A stretch of 21,752 nucleotides of DNA from Euprymna scolopes (Eukaryota > Mollusca > Cephalopoda > Sepiida > Sepiolidae): the NCBI GenBank assembly GCA_024364805.1, contig CM044517.1, positions 2,655,875 to 2,677,626 of the forward strand, given 5' to 3'. This document shows, in pieces, positions 10,591 through 17,499 of this stretch. A program made the translations under genes and the position numbers. Every line of letters starts with the position of its first letter. Position 1 is the first letter of the stretch. A model generated the notes under the pieces. It saw only the letters and a list, made by a program, of their open reading frames with translations, did not search any database and was not told where the DNA came from.

Positions 10591-13270
10591 AGAAATCTTC
10601 TATATATATATATATACTGTGAAAGCAAAATCAAGACTTCAAAAAAGATGTTGATGGCAACAAAAAGTGTATTTCATTTTACGTTACAATTGTTTCCATG
10701 TCCAGTCGAACAATTTCAAAGATTTGAAAATTTTCCAAAACCAGCATTTATATATATATAAAGATAATCAACTTAACCAGATGGTCATAGATTTAATCCC
10801 AGCTTGTGGTAATTGCTAGTCTAGCTGTACTGAAAGCTATGATACAGCAAAACTGCTTTTTTCCCCCCTAACCATTTTTGACAGAGGCCATAGGATTAGT
10901 TTTAATCTAATAATCATTTATGGATTCAAGGAGAATAAAGCAATTTTCAATTTACCTTGTTTTTTAAGGTAATCTCTTTCTTGAATGAATCCACGGAAGG
11001 GTGCAATACCAGTACCAGGACCAACCATGATGACTGGTGTGGAGGGCTTAAAGGGAAGACGGAATTGGGATTTACGAACATAAATTGGCACTTTATTAGG
11101 TAAACCATTGGATGGCTTCTGAAGGGCAAGGAAACCAGTGGCAACTCCTTTTGTTGATCGACCAGTGGGTGTGACATAATCAATCAGAACTGCCGTGATA
11201 TGAATCCGAGTTGGATGGACCTGAAAAGCAAAAAGTTAGAAAGTTATTTTTTGCATTTTTTTTTTAATCTTTAGACTTAAGTAATAATATTTAAATGCAG
11301 GTGCATAAAAATTAAGTTAGAATGTTAAATTTCAACATAAACTAAAATTAAGTGGAATTTTCTAATTAAAAGCTGAGTGAGAGCTAATTGTTTTGATAGT
11401 GACATCACAAAGACAGGAAGTCACGAATCATATGTGGTTAAAAGCCGAGATGATCTTTTTTGATTAAATTAGCAGAAAGAGAAGTAGGTTTGAGATAGCT
11501 GCTTACCCCACCACTACCGTCTTTGTGAAATATTTTATGAATGTACAAGTTTATAAGAAGTGAGATATAAATGAAATAAAAGTAGACATAAAAGAATTGA
11601 AGAAAAAGAAAAAGAAATAGAAAAATTAAAAGAAACAAAAGAAAAAAATTAAAAGAAAAAGAAAAAAAAAGAGGTCTATAAAGTGAGAAAGTCAGACAAA
11701 CAAGAAAGTCAGAAAGTTATTTTTTCTATCTTTTTTTTTTAATTTTCAGCGTTCTACAATAGGATTTAAATGTAGAATAAGGGTAGGATGCTAAATTTTG
11801 TCATAACACCAAAAATAAGTAGAGTGTAATTTTCTAATTAGAAGTTGAGTGCAAGCTGATTATTCTGGTAGTAACGCCAAAAAGACTGGAAGTCACAAAT
11901 CTGATGTGGCAAATAAGCCAAGATGATCTTTCTTTTTCAACTGATTTAGCAGGAAAAGCAGTAGGGTTTGAGATAGTAGCTTACCCTCAACATCAGAAGA
12001 GGGGATATTTTATCAAGGCAAATGTACAATATAAAGAAGAAAAAAATATCTCAAACAGATTTTTAAAACCCAAGTGCATTTGTGACGTTTCTAATAATGT
12101 TCAAGTTATTTTTCCATTCTTTCTTTTAAATTTTAGGAGTTATGCAATAATATTTAACTGCAGATTCATAAAAGGTTATGATGCTAAATTTTGACAAAGT
12201 TAAAATTAAATGGAATAGAAATTCGAATTAGAAGTCAAGTGAGAGTTAGAGCAGGATAAAAATGGAGACACACAAAGAAAAAGGTGCATAAATATACAGA
12301 ATGATATTCAAAGGCAAAAAATATAGAAAAAGATAAAGAAAAAACAAAAAAATTAAAAAGAAACAGACACATATGGCGGTAAAGGAAAAGACACAGATAC
12401 ATGCAGAGTTAAGAGAAAAGGTTTTGAGATAAAAGAAAGGACATGAAGATAAAGGAAAGGATGTGGATGGACACAGGAGTAAAGAAAAGGCACACAGAAA
12501 TAGAGGTAAAAGAAAAAAAAACACAGAAAGGCTCAGGTAAAGAAAAGGCACGGATAGATACAGAGGTAAAATATAGGAAAACTAGACTCGGAAAAAATAA
12601 AATTGAGCAAACATAGATGCTCCCATGAGGAAAAAAACTAGAGTGAATAGACACTTAAAACAATAGAAGAGTAAATAAATGTGATTGGGGAAATGAGTGG
12701 ATGAATACTAACATGGCAGGAGTGGGAGGATTGTTTGGGACAAAAACACAAAAAGCAAGTTTTCAGTTGAGAAGGTAAAAAAGTAAAAATCTTTGTATTA
12801 ACTGACCTTTCCTGATGAGGAGATAGAGTAATAACGAGCTTGGAGTCTAGGCAACAATTCACACAAATGATCCAGGGGCGGTTTCAAAGATGGAATGTCC
12901 TCTAACACAGCCAAAATGTTCCGATGATCCTTCACTATCCATTCACTGTACAATTGCTGGAAATCAGGATATGAAACATTAGTGGAAAGCATTTAAATAT
13001 ATATATAATGATTACTTCATTTAATCACTTAAATTAATATACGAAGATATAATATATGAGTAAATTTTTCAGTATTTACTTCAACAGTACTCAATAGATA
13101 GAGCTAGGTAGTAAGTTATGAAAATATATATGGCAATTAAGCTACACAAAATATTCCGCATTTCATTCTCTTCATTCAATTCTAAGCCTGACGAATTCTC
13201 ACGAAAATGAAACGTGGAATATTCTGTGTATCTTAATTGCCATATATATTTCCATAACTTAATAAATAAA

Positions 13271-13334
<64 letters not shown>

Positions 13335-16066
13335 TAGAGAGAGAGAAATTATACCATTATACAAAGTGCCTTCAATAAGTTTCCAGACTTTTTTGTATGG
13401 ACACTTATTGCAAGTAAACACATGAAACTCTAGCTCTCTTCAAAGTAATCTCCTCCAGCTGCAATGCACTTGTTGTACCATTCCAACAACTTCTGGAAGG
13501 CCCCATGGAAGTTCTCTTGTGTGAGCATGTCAATGACTTGTCATTGCCTCTTTCTTCTTCTCAATTGTCTTATAATGACAGTCTCTAAGGTTTTCCTTGA
13601 GCTGAGGGAATAACCAAAAGTCACAGGAAGCAAAGTCTAGACTATATGGAGGGTGAGGAACTGTCTTGATGTCAATCTTGGTCAAATAGTCTGTGACAAG
13701 AATAGAATTGTGGACTGGTGCATTGTCCTGGTGGAAATGCCACTGACCCAATTTGAAGAGTGCTGGCCTCTTTCAACGGAATTTCTTCCTGAACTTCCTT
13801 AAAACCTCAACATAGTATTCCTTGTTGATAGTCCCATGGGAACCCAGTGCATGTAGATCATGTCCATGCTGTCAAAAAAAGGGTTCATTATAAGTTTCTG
13901 GATGGATTTGCTCAGTCTGGCCTTCTTGGGCCTGAGAGAGCCAGTATGCTTCCACTGGGGACTGTCTCTTGGTCTCTGAGTCATAGCAGTAGATCCAGCT
14001 TTCATCACAGGTCACCAGAGCATCAAGAACTGTGGGATCTGAATTGATCTGATACATCATTTCCTTGCTGCCATGACGTCTTTCTTTCTGATCTTCTGAG
14101 CACCCTTGGGACAAACTTCGCACAAATCTTTTGCATCTTCAGAATAATTGTGTGTGCAGTTCCCACACTGACATTAAATTGTGCATTTATTGTCTCTATA
14201 GATACATAATGGTACAACTCTGGTTTTCTGATTTCCTTACTCCTTTTACATCTATTATCATCCCTTACAGACTCCCTACCTTCCTTGAATCTCTTATACC
14301 ACTCAAAAACTGATGCTTTATTCATGCAAGATGGTCCAAAAGCAGTTTGAAGCATTCCATACATTTCTGTGGCATTTTTTTTTTCAAGTTTAAAACAGAA
14401 TTTTATTGTATATCTTTCTTCTAAAGTGTCCTCACGTCCAGATAGCATTTTTCAAATTCACCAGCTGTGATAATCAGGCTTTAGTAAGGTGTATTCCAAT
14501 TCCTACTGGAGTTGTTCATTTGAACCTAAAATTATAAAAATTGGTCTCAGATGTATAACAATAACATGCTAAATTATCAAGAGTCTGCAACAATTTTAAA
14601 TGCCTGTACAAAAATCATTTGGAAACTTATTTAAGACACCTCGTATGTGTATATATACAAAATTTGTTATACTGTATGCAAAAAAAAAAGAGAAATGAAA
14701 AGAAAGTAAAAAAAAAAATCAAGTTCGGAAACCTAACAGAAATAGAAACAAAAAAGAAAAGACACAAAATCTATTGATTCGAACCTTGCCTTCTGGAGAA
14801 GTGGATGAAAGTTTTTCCATAAATTCTTTGTCTTTAGGTTCTTTGGCATAATCTGAAAGTTCTTTGAGGACATGGCTCTTCAAGGGGTTCATTACGTCAA
14901 CATAATGAGTTAGGGCTACTCTGTATGTTGTCGGACACGGAAATGGATGCTTTTTATTGGCTTCAACTGAAAAATAAAGAAACAAGATGAACTAAAGCCT
15001 TAAAAAGGGTCATTTAATTTCTGTTAGTATTTCATAGAAATCTGAACAATAAGAAATTAAATTGGTTAAAGACAAGAGCCATTATTTTTTTTATCTGTAT
15101 GGAAGTTTTTGATGCAAGCAATCAAAAACTTCCATACAGATAAAAAAAAATAATGGTTCTTGTCCAAATTTGCCTCTATATTAAAACAACAAAAATAAAA
15201 ATCTGCATAATGTGCATACTCATGACAAAACGAAAATATCATATTCCCATAAATTAATCTAGTAATTTTAGTTTTAAATGAGAAAATCAAATTTTATGAG
15301 AAACCACGGAGAGACTTTAAAAACTCAAAGGGATATAACTCAACAATTCCTTTCCTTTAATAATTACAAAAAACCTTTTATCAACCACTAATAGCCATGA
15401 CTAATGATACATTACCTGAAAGTACTTCGTCCAAACTCCTCAGCTTAACATTCATGGGGAACATGAGTTGGAACAGAAACATTGAGGGCATTGCCAAGGC
15501 TGCTGCAAAGAAGGTGAGCTCTCTCTCTACCGTACTAGAAAATTACTTCTGCCTGAGAGCATCCTATACCTTTACAAGGCCACCATTTGCCCATGTATGG
15601 AGTATTGTTGTCACATTTGGGTTAGTGCATCTGCTACTAGTCTCTCGCTCTTAGACAGTGTTAAAAAGAGAGTCCTGCATTATCAACTAGATTTCAACCG
15701 CTGTCCTATCTACGAAATGTTGCATCCGCTGTCTGTTTTACAAGTACTTTAATGGTAGATGCTTCGACAAACTACAAGCCCTTGTAGCCCCTCGACGTAA
15801 ATATCCCTGACAAACACAAACTACTAGAGTAGAAATCCCTAGATGTAAGAAAGCCTACTCTAATAGTTTCTTCCCTAGGACTGAAAGACTTTGGAATTCC
15901 CTTCCGGGTTCCTGCTTCCCCGACATTACTGACATGCAGAAATTCAAGTATAATGTGAACAGACATCTTGCTGCTCAACTCCCTTCATAGTACCTCTGCA
16001 AATTATATCCCAGATAGTAGCCTTTCTACATCAAAGTGGCACTGTGCCTTGTTTGGGGTGAAAATG

Positions 16067-16103
<37 letters not shown>

Positions 16104-17280
16104 CAAACATGCAAAAAAAGTTGGGTTTTTTTTTTTCAATCAATTTTCACCCCAAACAAGGCACAGTGCTAATTTGAAGTGTGGGGCTACTATCGGGGAC
16201 ATAATTTGCAGGGGCATTGTGAAGGGAGATGAGTAGCAAGATGTTTGTTCACATTACACTTGAACTTCTGCATATCAGTACAGTTGGGAAAGCAGAATCT
16301 CGGAAGAGAGTTCCAAAGACTTACAGTTCTGGGGAAAAAACTATTAGAGTAAAAGGCTTTCTTACACCTAGGGATCTCTACTGTAAAAGGATGGGACTTA
16401 GTTGCTTGTCGGGTTTGTCGGAGATAGTCACATCGAGGACGTACTAGTGCTTGTAGTTCATAAGAGCATTCACCATTAAAGTTGTTTGTTGCAATGCTTA
16501 CGAATTCCCATTAATCACTTCAAAATAATTTTCTTTTGGAACCAAGAGAAAACAAAAAGAAAACATTTTTTTTGTTAAATTTATTTAAATATCCATTTTA
16601 ATCTAAACTCAAAGTATACATGTCCCAAGATGAGTAAAATTATCCAAACAAAAAAGCTTCATCTTACTTTTATGTATGCTTACCAAGATTAAAATAAAGA
16701 TATAATACTACTAAATTTTATGTCTATAATTCTTATTACTATATTGATAAAAAGCCATTGCATAATTTTGATTATAAAAAAATGCCTAGAATTGAAGGCT
16801 TAAACGGGGTTTAAAAATATTCAAGGCAAGGGAATCTTGCTTAACTTATCTAATAACTATGTATCAAATTCAATGTAAATCTGAAATATTTGAACTTTCA
16901 AAATGGGAGCATTTGTGCGCATATTATATCCTCTAAAAACTCTATAAAATACTTCAAATAAACTAAAATTTGATGAATATTTATTAATTTGTCTCGTGTC
17001 ATTGTTCTAATTTCACAAAAATCAGAGGTATCTGAATTTCCAAGAAGGGTTTCCACTTCCTCTTTGCCTCTTTTGCATAAAACTAAATATAGCCCACATT
17101 AACTACCCTTACACTGAAGAAAAAAAAAGAAAAAAATGAAGAAAAAAAAATGTATAATTACCATCCACGTTATTCAAAGTGAACACAATATCAAGGTCAA
17201 TATCTAGAACCTTTCCAATGCGGTCAACAATGTCAGGATTATTACTTGGAAAGACTGCGACATGATCACCTGCATCATAT
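3632..17280 (-). CDS. POR: NADPH-cytochrome P450 reductase, C-terminal 363 residues in six exons (5' part outside the window)
   Basis: ER-bound diflavin reductase (EC 1.6.2.4) that moves electrons from NADPH through FAD and FMN to cytochrome P450s and other haem acceptors. Joining minus-strand 17280-17162, 14966-14785, 12956-12807, 11220-10956, 7104-6876 and 3779-3632 gives one open frame ending in TGA. It aligns without gaps to the last half of animal POR. Motifs in order: YDAGDHVAVFPSN, HLCELLPRLQARYYS (FAD binding, RxYS), GVATGF, GPGTGIAPFRGF (NADPH pyrophosphate), YFGCR, the SRxxxxKxYxQ pattern of the 2'-phosphate site, YICGDATRMARDV, and terminal DVWS. The Ser, Cys, Asp and Trp known from mammalian POR as catalytic or FAD-stacking are all present. 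Intron phases are 1, 0, 0, 1 and 2. No lesion is seen, so the gene looks functional. FMN domain, membrane anchor and promoter lie beyond the window. Identity is essentially certain. Confidence 0.97.
3840..4239. other. intronic AT-rich DNA, nothing recognised
   Basis: Part of the last POR intron. No coding or RNA signal and no clear repeat end. Confidence 0.4.
4240..4835 (+). mobile_element. LINE 3' fragment (RT C-terminal domain plus 3' UTR), sense
   Basis: A frame at 4298-4549 reads LYKATICPCIDYYCHI, then LLDRVQKKGISNLIGPTLS and FYKYVNGMCSDE. This is the conserved region after the RT palm in jockey/CR1-like non-LTR retrotransposons (family form YKATxRPCMEYCCHIW). Further on, out of frame, come remnants of the PFTVEVPKCQKAF, WNSL and KFKSNVNxHL motifs. 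A short 3' UTR follows with TAGTAGCCCC and GCCTTGTTTGGG, ending in an A-rich tail at about 4816-4832. It is 5'-truncated and has several frame breaks. It shares its 3' UTR with the fragments at 5516, 15395 and 16137. Confidence 0.85.
4838..5510 (-). mobile_element. LINE RT C-terminal fragment, antisense, with internal duplication
   Basis: The minus strand from 5510 down reads KKVGFLYCARRLLIPKSILYLCK, RPYMEYCCDIWVGAS and FYKYFKGMCSGELNALVPP. The same protein region then restarts near 5163: the NQTLTSI block at about 5344-5359 recurs as SQALTSV at about 5149-5163, roughly 195 bp away, and runs on to the WNSL-like block and the ORF end near 4838. So it is either two truncated copies end to end or one copy with an internal tandem duplication. 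No 3' UTR is attached. Stops and frame changes mark it as dead. Confidence 0.8.
5516..5735 (+). mobile_element. LINE 3' end, sense, with A-rich tail
   Basis: The fragment begins abruptly at the ERLWNSL motif (CTTTGGAAAGACTTTGGAAT), continues through the ORF end and the family 3' UTR (TAGTAGCCC, then TTTGCTTGGGATGAATAAAA), and finishes in a run of TAAA units to about 5735. It abuts the antisense fragment 4838-5510 head to head. That arrangement, inverted 5' part then sense 3' part then tail, is what twin-primed LINE integration produces. Confidence 0.75.
5740..6869. other. intronic AT-rich DNA, nothing recognised
   Basis: Last POR intron, part next to the exon at 6876. No RT, transposase or RNA signature was seen. 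The 60-codon minus-strand frame at 6037-6219 has no recognisable motif. Confidence 0.4.
6876..7104 (-). CDS. POR: POR exon, NADPH-binding domain (YFGCR, SRDTDKKIYVQ)
   Basis: The exon is 229 bp: two bases complete Glu, then 75 codons KVVGDTILYFGCR to HFYIC, then GG of a split Gly (phase 2). SRDTDKKIYVQNLL keeps the Ser, Arg, Lys, Tyr and Gln that bind the 2'-phosphate of NADPH in mammalian POR, which gives NADPH its preference over NADH. The Cys of YIC matches the conserved cysteine next to the nicotinamide. The acceptor is a long T-tract then TTTAG; the donor is GTGAGT. Confidence 0.96.
7205..7806 (+). repeat. tRNA A-box-like sequence split by the hAT MITE
   Basis: Removing the MITE and one target copy gives GTAGCTCAACTGATTAGAC followed by AGCTGAACAC. 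This resembles a tRNA D-arm/A-box (TAGCTCAGTTGGTTAGAGC). No matching B-box or acceptor stem is evident after it, so it is at most the head of a decayed tRNA-derived SINE or a tRNA fragment. Confidence 0.3.
7226..7781. mobile_element. hAT-like MITE, 556 bp, with 8-bp target duplication
   Basis: The termini are CAGTAGTTCTCAACC at 7226 and the inverted GGTTGGGAACCACTG ending at 7781. These match the classic hAT terminal repeat CAGTGGTTCTCAACC. Flanking 8-mers are GATTAGAC (7218-7225) and GGTTAGAC (7782-7789), 7 of 8 identical, which is the target duplication length of the hAT superfamily. The subterminal parts also pair (GTGGCAC against GTGCCGCCATG). The interior has no transposase, so it is non-autonomous. 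It lies in the intron between the POR exons at 7104 and 10956. Confidence 0.88.
7825..8060 (+). repeat. two diverged copies of a ~75-bp repeat
   Basis: The segments at about 7833-7905 (ATCTCGCATGTCAAAGGCGCT and on to TTAAGAGCCTGTGAG) and 7978-8045 (TATCTCAAGGGTGCTTCATGT and on to TTTGGAGCCTATAGATG) match in order: ATCTC-A, G-GCTTC-TG, AAT-TG-TG-ATTCT, AGAGCCT or GGAGCCT. They probably come from one interspersed repeat present twice. The family was not identified. Confidence 0.45.
8345..10020 (-). mobile_element. antisense LINE remnant (RT domain with YADD), interrupted by a nested LINE
   Basis: Minus-strand blocks in order: DRSDPTKYR and LLSVISKVFERLVNK near 9640-9520, SDVQYGF near 9470, YADDTTLYSGVAF near 9330 (RT catalytic box), VKTQLLSFKYRHV near 9190, and SFSHENLE near 9075. 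After the insertion it resumes at about 8677 with SYIRSISAS, then KSVLYYSKYFLTPDVILYLCK and RPCMEYCCHIW, ending near 8345 in the CSSE region. An RT stretch between the QYGF block and YADD is missing. Many stops and frame changes are present. It is a jockey/CR1-like group element; the clade is not resolved. The part above about 9700 is assigned by continuity only. Confidence 0.82.
8678..9072 (+). mobile_element. nested LINE 3' end, sense, with poly(A) and target duplications
   Basis: The frame at about 8678-8937 encodes SAQLRFNLW, PPCQTFTRNTRLVENT, SLSVPKPKCRFHEQSFFFRST, LWNYLPFSCFPADYNL and FKSNVNKFLMSRST, then a stop. This is the C-terminal tail of the ORF2 type. A short 3' UTR (GGCCTTGATAAGTGGTGATG) and an A13 tract (9059-9071) follow. 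Flanks 8659-8677 and 9073-9091 share 14 of 19 bases including TTTTCATGA, consistent with a diverged target-site duplication. Its frame is intact over 80 codons, so it is younger than the element it sits in. Confidence 0.85.
10036..10480 (+). repeat. direct repeat pair containing AATGCCGAATCTA
   Basis: A segment of about 75 bp around 10036-10115 recurs around 10388-10465. Both have TTGTTTTAC or TTGTTTCAC, an ACTTTTTTC or ACATTTTTC word, GGTTATTTAATGCCGAATCTA and a T-rich end. The spacing is about 353 bp. The words GATAGCTT-TAGT at 10357 and 10516 also repeat. The family is unknown. Confidence 0.5.
10529..10600. repeat. perfect 72-bp palindrome around a (TA)n core
   Basis: GAAGATTTCTTTTTATTTAT leads into alternating AT and then the exact reverse complement, ending AAGAAATCTTC. 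The 22 bp of non-AT-alternating arm on each side are perfectly complementary, so more than the microsatellite itself is palindromic. It can form a cruciform in DNA or a hairpin in the POR pre-mRNA. Confidence 0.85.
10601..10945. other. intronic DNA, nothing recognised
   Basis: Short (TA)n runs at 10601-10615 and 10750-10760. No coding or RNA gene signal. Confidence 0.4.
10956..11220 (-). CDS. POR: POR exon, end of FAD domain and NADPH pyrophosphate loop (GPGTGIAPFRGF)
   Basis: The exon is 265 bp and encodes 88 residues from VHPTRIHITAVL to ERDYLKKQ, plus the first G of the next Glu codon (phase 1). It contains GVATGFL, which contacts the FAD pyrophosphate, KSQFRLPF, and the Gly-rich GPGTGIAPFRGFIQER loop at the start of the NADPH domain. 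Arg stands in the loop where mammals have Ile; from memory, Arg is usual in invertebrate PORs. The acceptor is TTTTCAG and the donor GTAAAT. Confidence 0.96.
11250..12250 (+). repeat. diverged tandem triplication in a POR intron
   Basis: Three successive segments start near 11266, 11743 and 12127 with TAATATTTAAATGCAG-like words (ATTTAAATGTAG and ATATTTAACTGCAG in the other two). They continue with ATGCTAAATTTTG-CA, AAATTAAGTGGAATTTTCTAATTA and GAGTG-GAGCTAAT. The first two also share GGAAGTCAC, GTGG, AGCCGAGATGATCTT, TTTAGCAG and GTTTGAGATAG. The third is cut off after the GAGAGTTAG word. Periods are about 476 and 385 bp. No coding content was found. Confidence 0.65.
12250..12570 (+). repeat. 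purine-rich degenerate minisatellite (unit about 29-31 bp)
   Basis: Units resembling GGTAAAGAAAAGGCACAGA follow one another between about 12378 and 12570, roughly six or seven of them, each with GTAAAG-AAAAGG then an ACA-GA tail. The strand asymmetry is strong: nearly all A and G here, so the POR sense strand carries a long polypyrimidine tract. The apparent Phe/Ser/Leu-rich minus-strand frames across it come from this composition and are not genes. Confidence 0.6.
12807..12956 (-). CDS. POR: POR exon, FAD-binding core (RLQARYYSISSS)
   Basis: The exon is exactly 150 bp, 50 codons, QLYSEWIVKDHRN to SISSSGK. It carries PPLDHLCELLPRLQARYYS, which holds the RxYS element that contacts the flavin and its phosphate; its Ser corresponds to the hydride-transfer Ser of mammalian POR. 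The acceptor is TTTCCAG and the donor GTCAGT, with both borders in phase 0. A non-spliced open frame runs past both ends, but homology stops precisely at the splice sites. Confidence 0.96.
13273..13346 (+). repeat. compound microsatellite (AT)n(CA)7(GA)n
   Basis: About 23 AT units at 13274-13320, seven CA units to 13334, then GA units to 13346. It lies 15 bp left of the mariner end. The minus-strand frames rich in YIYIYI are its translations. Confidence 0.9.
13362..14643 (-). mobile_element. complete mariner element, 1282 bp, TA target duplication
   Basis: The terminal inverted repeats begin CAAAGTGCCTTCAATAAG at 13362 and, on the other strand, CGAGGTGTCTTAAATAAG at 14643. They match over roughly 30 bp including TAAGTTTCC. 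Each end is flanked by TA (13360-13361 and 14644-14645), the mariner target duplication. Length and ends are those of a full element. A decayed transposase gene runs on the minus strand. The element sits in the POR intron between exons at 12807-12956 and 14785-14966. Confidence 0.95.
13430..14448 (-). pseudogene. mariner transposase pseudogene (D,D34D type)
   Basis: Cut-and-paste transposase of the mariner family, about 340 codons. From ATG at 14448: the N-terminal helix-turn-helix part (ERYTIKFCFKLEKKNATEMY, FEWYKRFKEGRESVRDD), a second HTH (VSIETINAQFNVSVGTAHTI), then TCDESWIYCYDSETK (first Asp), HFHQDNAPVHNS (second Asp) and HPPYSLDFASCDFWLFPQLK (third Asp), ending AAGGDYFEES at a stop at 13430. 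The second and third Asp are 34 residues apart, so the full triad survives. The reading frame changes near 14110, 13990, 13800 and 13535, and about ten residues are missing before VSIETI compared with the usual protein. It is therefore inactive. YSLDFAS replaces the common YSPDLAP. Confidence 0.95.
14785..14966 (-). CDS. POR: POR exon, connecting domain (NKKHPFPCPTTYR)
   Basis: The exon is 182 bp. It completes the split Val and then encodes 60 residues, EANKKHPFPCPTTYR through SSTSPEGK. The segment belongs to the helical connecting domain that orients the FMN and FAD domains. The acceptor is TTTTTCAG after a pyrimidine tract and the donor is GTTCGA. It ends on a codon boundary (phase 0). KKHPFPCPT is nearly invariant among animal PORs. 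Confidence 0.96.
15071..15164. repeat. near-perfect hairpin, 43-bp arms and 7-nt loop
   Basis: The left arm is 15071-15113 and the right arm 15121-15164, with loop GCAAGCA. Arms differ by one substitution and one extra A in the A-tract. They include ATCTGTATGGAAGTTTTTGAT and its complement. The right arm ends in TTCTTGTCC, the terminal word of foldback family B, so the hairpin overlaps the end of the B fragment that follows. Confidence 0.85.
15156..15375 (-). repeat. foldback element, family B, copy 3 (partial, inverted)
   Basis: From GGTTCTTGTCC at 15156 the sequence follows the inverted right arm of copies 1 and 2: CTATATTAAAACAACAAAAA, AAATCTGCAT, ATATCATATTCCCATAAATT, then a core with CAAATTTTATGAG and GATATAACTCAA. 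It stops where the LINE fragment at about 15395 begins, so its far arm is lost. Confidence 0.6.
15395..16069 (+). mobile_element. LINE 3' fragment (RT C-terminal domain and 3' UTR), sense
   Basis: The frame from about 15397 reads MTNDTLPESTSSKLLSLTF, NMSWNRNIEGIAKAAAKKVS. It then moves frame to ESILYLYKATICPCMEY and CCHIWVSASATSLSLLDS, and on through remnants of KAYSNSFFPRTERLWNSL and MQKFKYNVNRHLAAQLPS. The 3' UTR carries TAGTAGCC, GGCACTGTGCC and TTGTTTGGGGTG. It ends at AAAATGCAA, where a T30 run starts, with no poly(A) of its own. Several frame breaks are present. Same family as 4240-4835. Confidence 0.85.
16070..16136 (-). repeat. two A-tracts (A30 and A11 on the minus strand) 26 nt apart
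   Basis: T30 at 16070-16099 and T11 at 16126-16136 are separated by 26 bp of non-LINE sequence. Read on the minus strand, the LINE at 16137-16485 ends in A11, then 26 nt, then A30. Such a double tail is expected when a LINE transcript reads past its own end to a later poly(A) site. Confidence 0.5.
16137..16485 (-). mobile_element. LINE 3' fragment, antisense, tail to tail with 15395-16069
   Basis: The minus strand from about 16485 reads NNFNGECSYELQALVRPRCD, KSHPFTVEIPRCKKAFYSNS, FFPRTVSLWNSLPRFCFPN, MQKFKCNVNKHLATHLPS, then the 3' UTR with TAGTAGCCCC, AGCACTGTGCC and TTGTTTGGGGTGAAAATTG. The ORF tail is nearly unbroken, so this copy is better preserved than its sense neighbour. It is truncated on the 5' side. 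The two copies form inverted arms of about 325-345 bp around a spacer of about 67 bp. Confidence 0.85.
16490..17160. other. intronic AT-rich DNA, nothing recognised
   Basis: No coding, RNA or transposon-end signal between the LINE pair and the POR exon at 17162. Confidence 0.4.
17162..17280 (-). CDS. POR: POR exon, start of the FAD-binding region (YDAGDHVAV)
   Basis: This is the most upstream POR exon visible, 119 bp. It reads YDAGDHVAVFPSN and continues to TLNNVD, matching the stretch of animal POR where the FAD-binding fold begins. The acceptor is TATCTAG before base 17280 and the donor is GTAATT from 17161. The exon starts with the third base of a codon and ends with the first G of a Val codon that the next exon completes with TT (phase 1). 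The next exon upstream is not in the window. Confidence 0.96.
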
Positions 17281-17499
17281 CTAGATAAGAAAGGCCAAAG
17301 AAAAAACAAAATAGAAACCAGTTATTTTCATTTCTCATTATTGTGTCCTCTTCTAAGGCTAGAAGGACTTCTAATTTCTGTATGTTGTTATTTCACTTGT
17401 GCCGCTCAATAGAATCAGTTAATCATCAACTGATATCCTCCTTTGATGAAAAAACCCTACTGAAACCTCTTTATATTAGTTTCTAAGAAAAATTGAAAT

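Noticed and set aside
11438-12654. Several minus-strand frames rich in Phe, Leu and Ser (hydrophobic, signal-like)
   Set aside because: They are translations of the purine-rich low-complexity repeat and show no conserved motif.
12807-12992. Extending the POR exon upstream to the ATG in MLSTNVSYPDF
   Set aside because: Homology to POR starts exactly at the acceptor before QLYSEW, and the preceding codons lie in the intron.
13081-13421. Minus-strand frames with long YIYIYI stretches
   Set aside because: They arise from the (AT)n(CA)n microsatellite.
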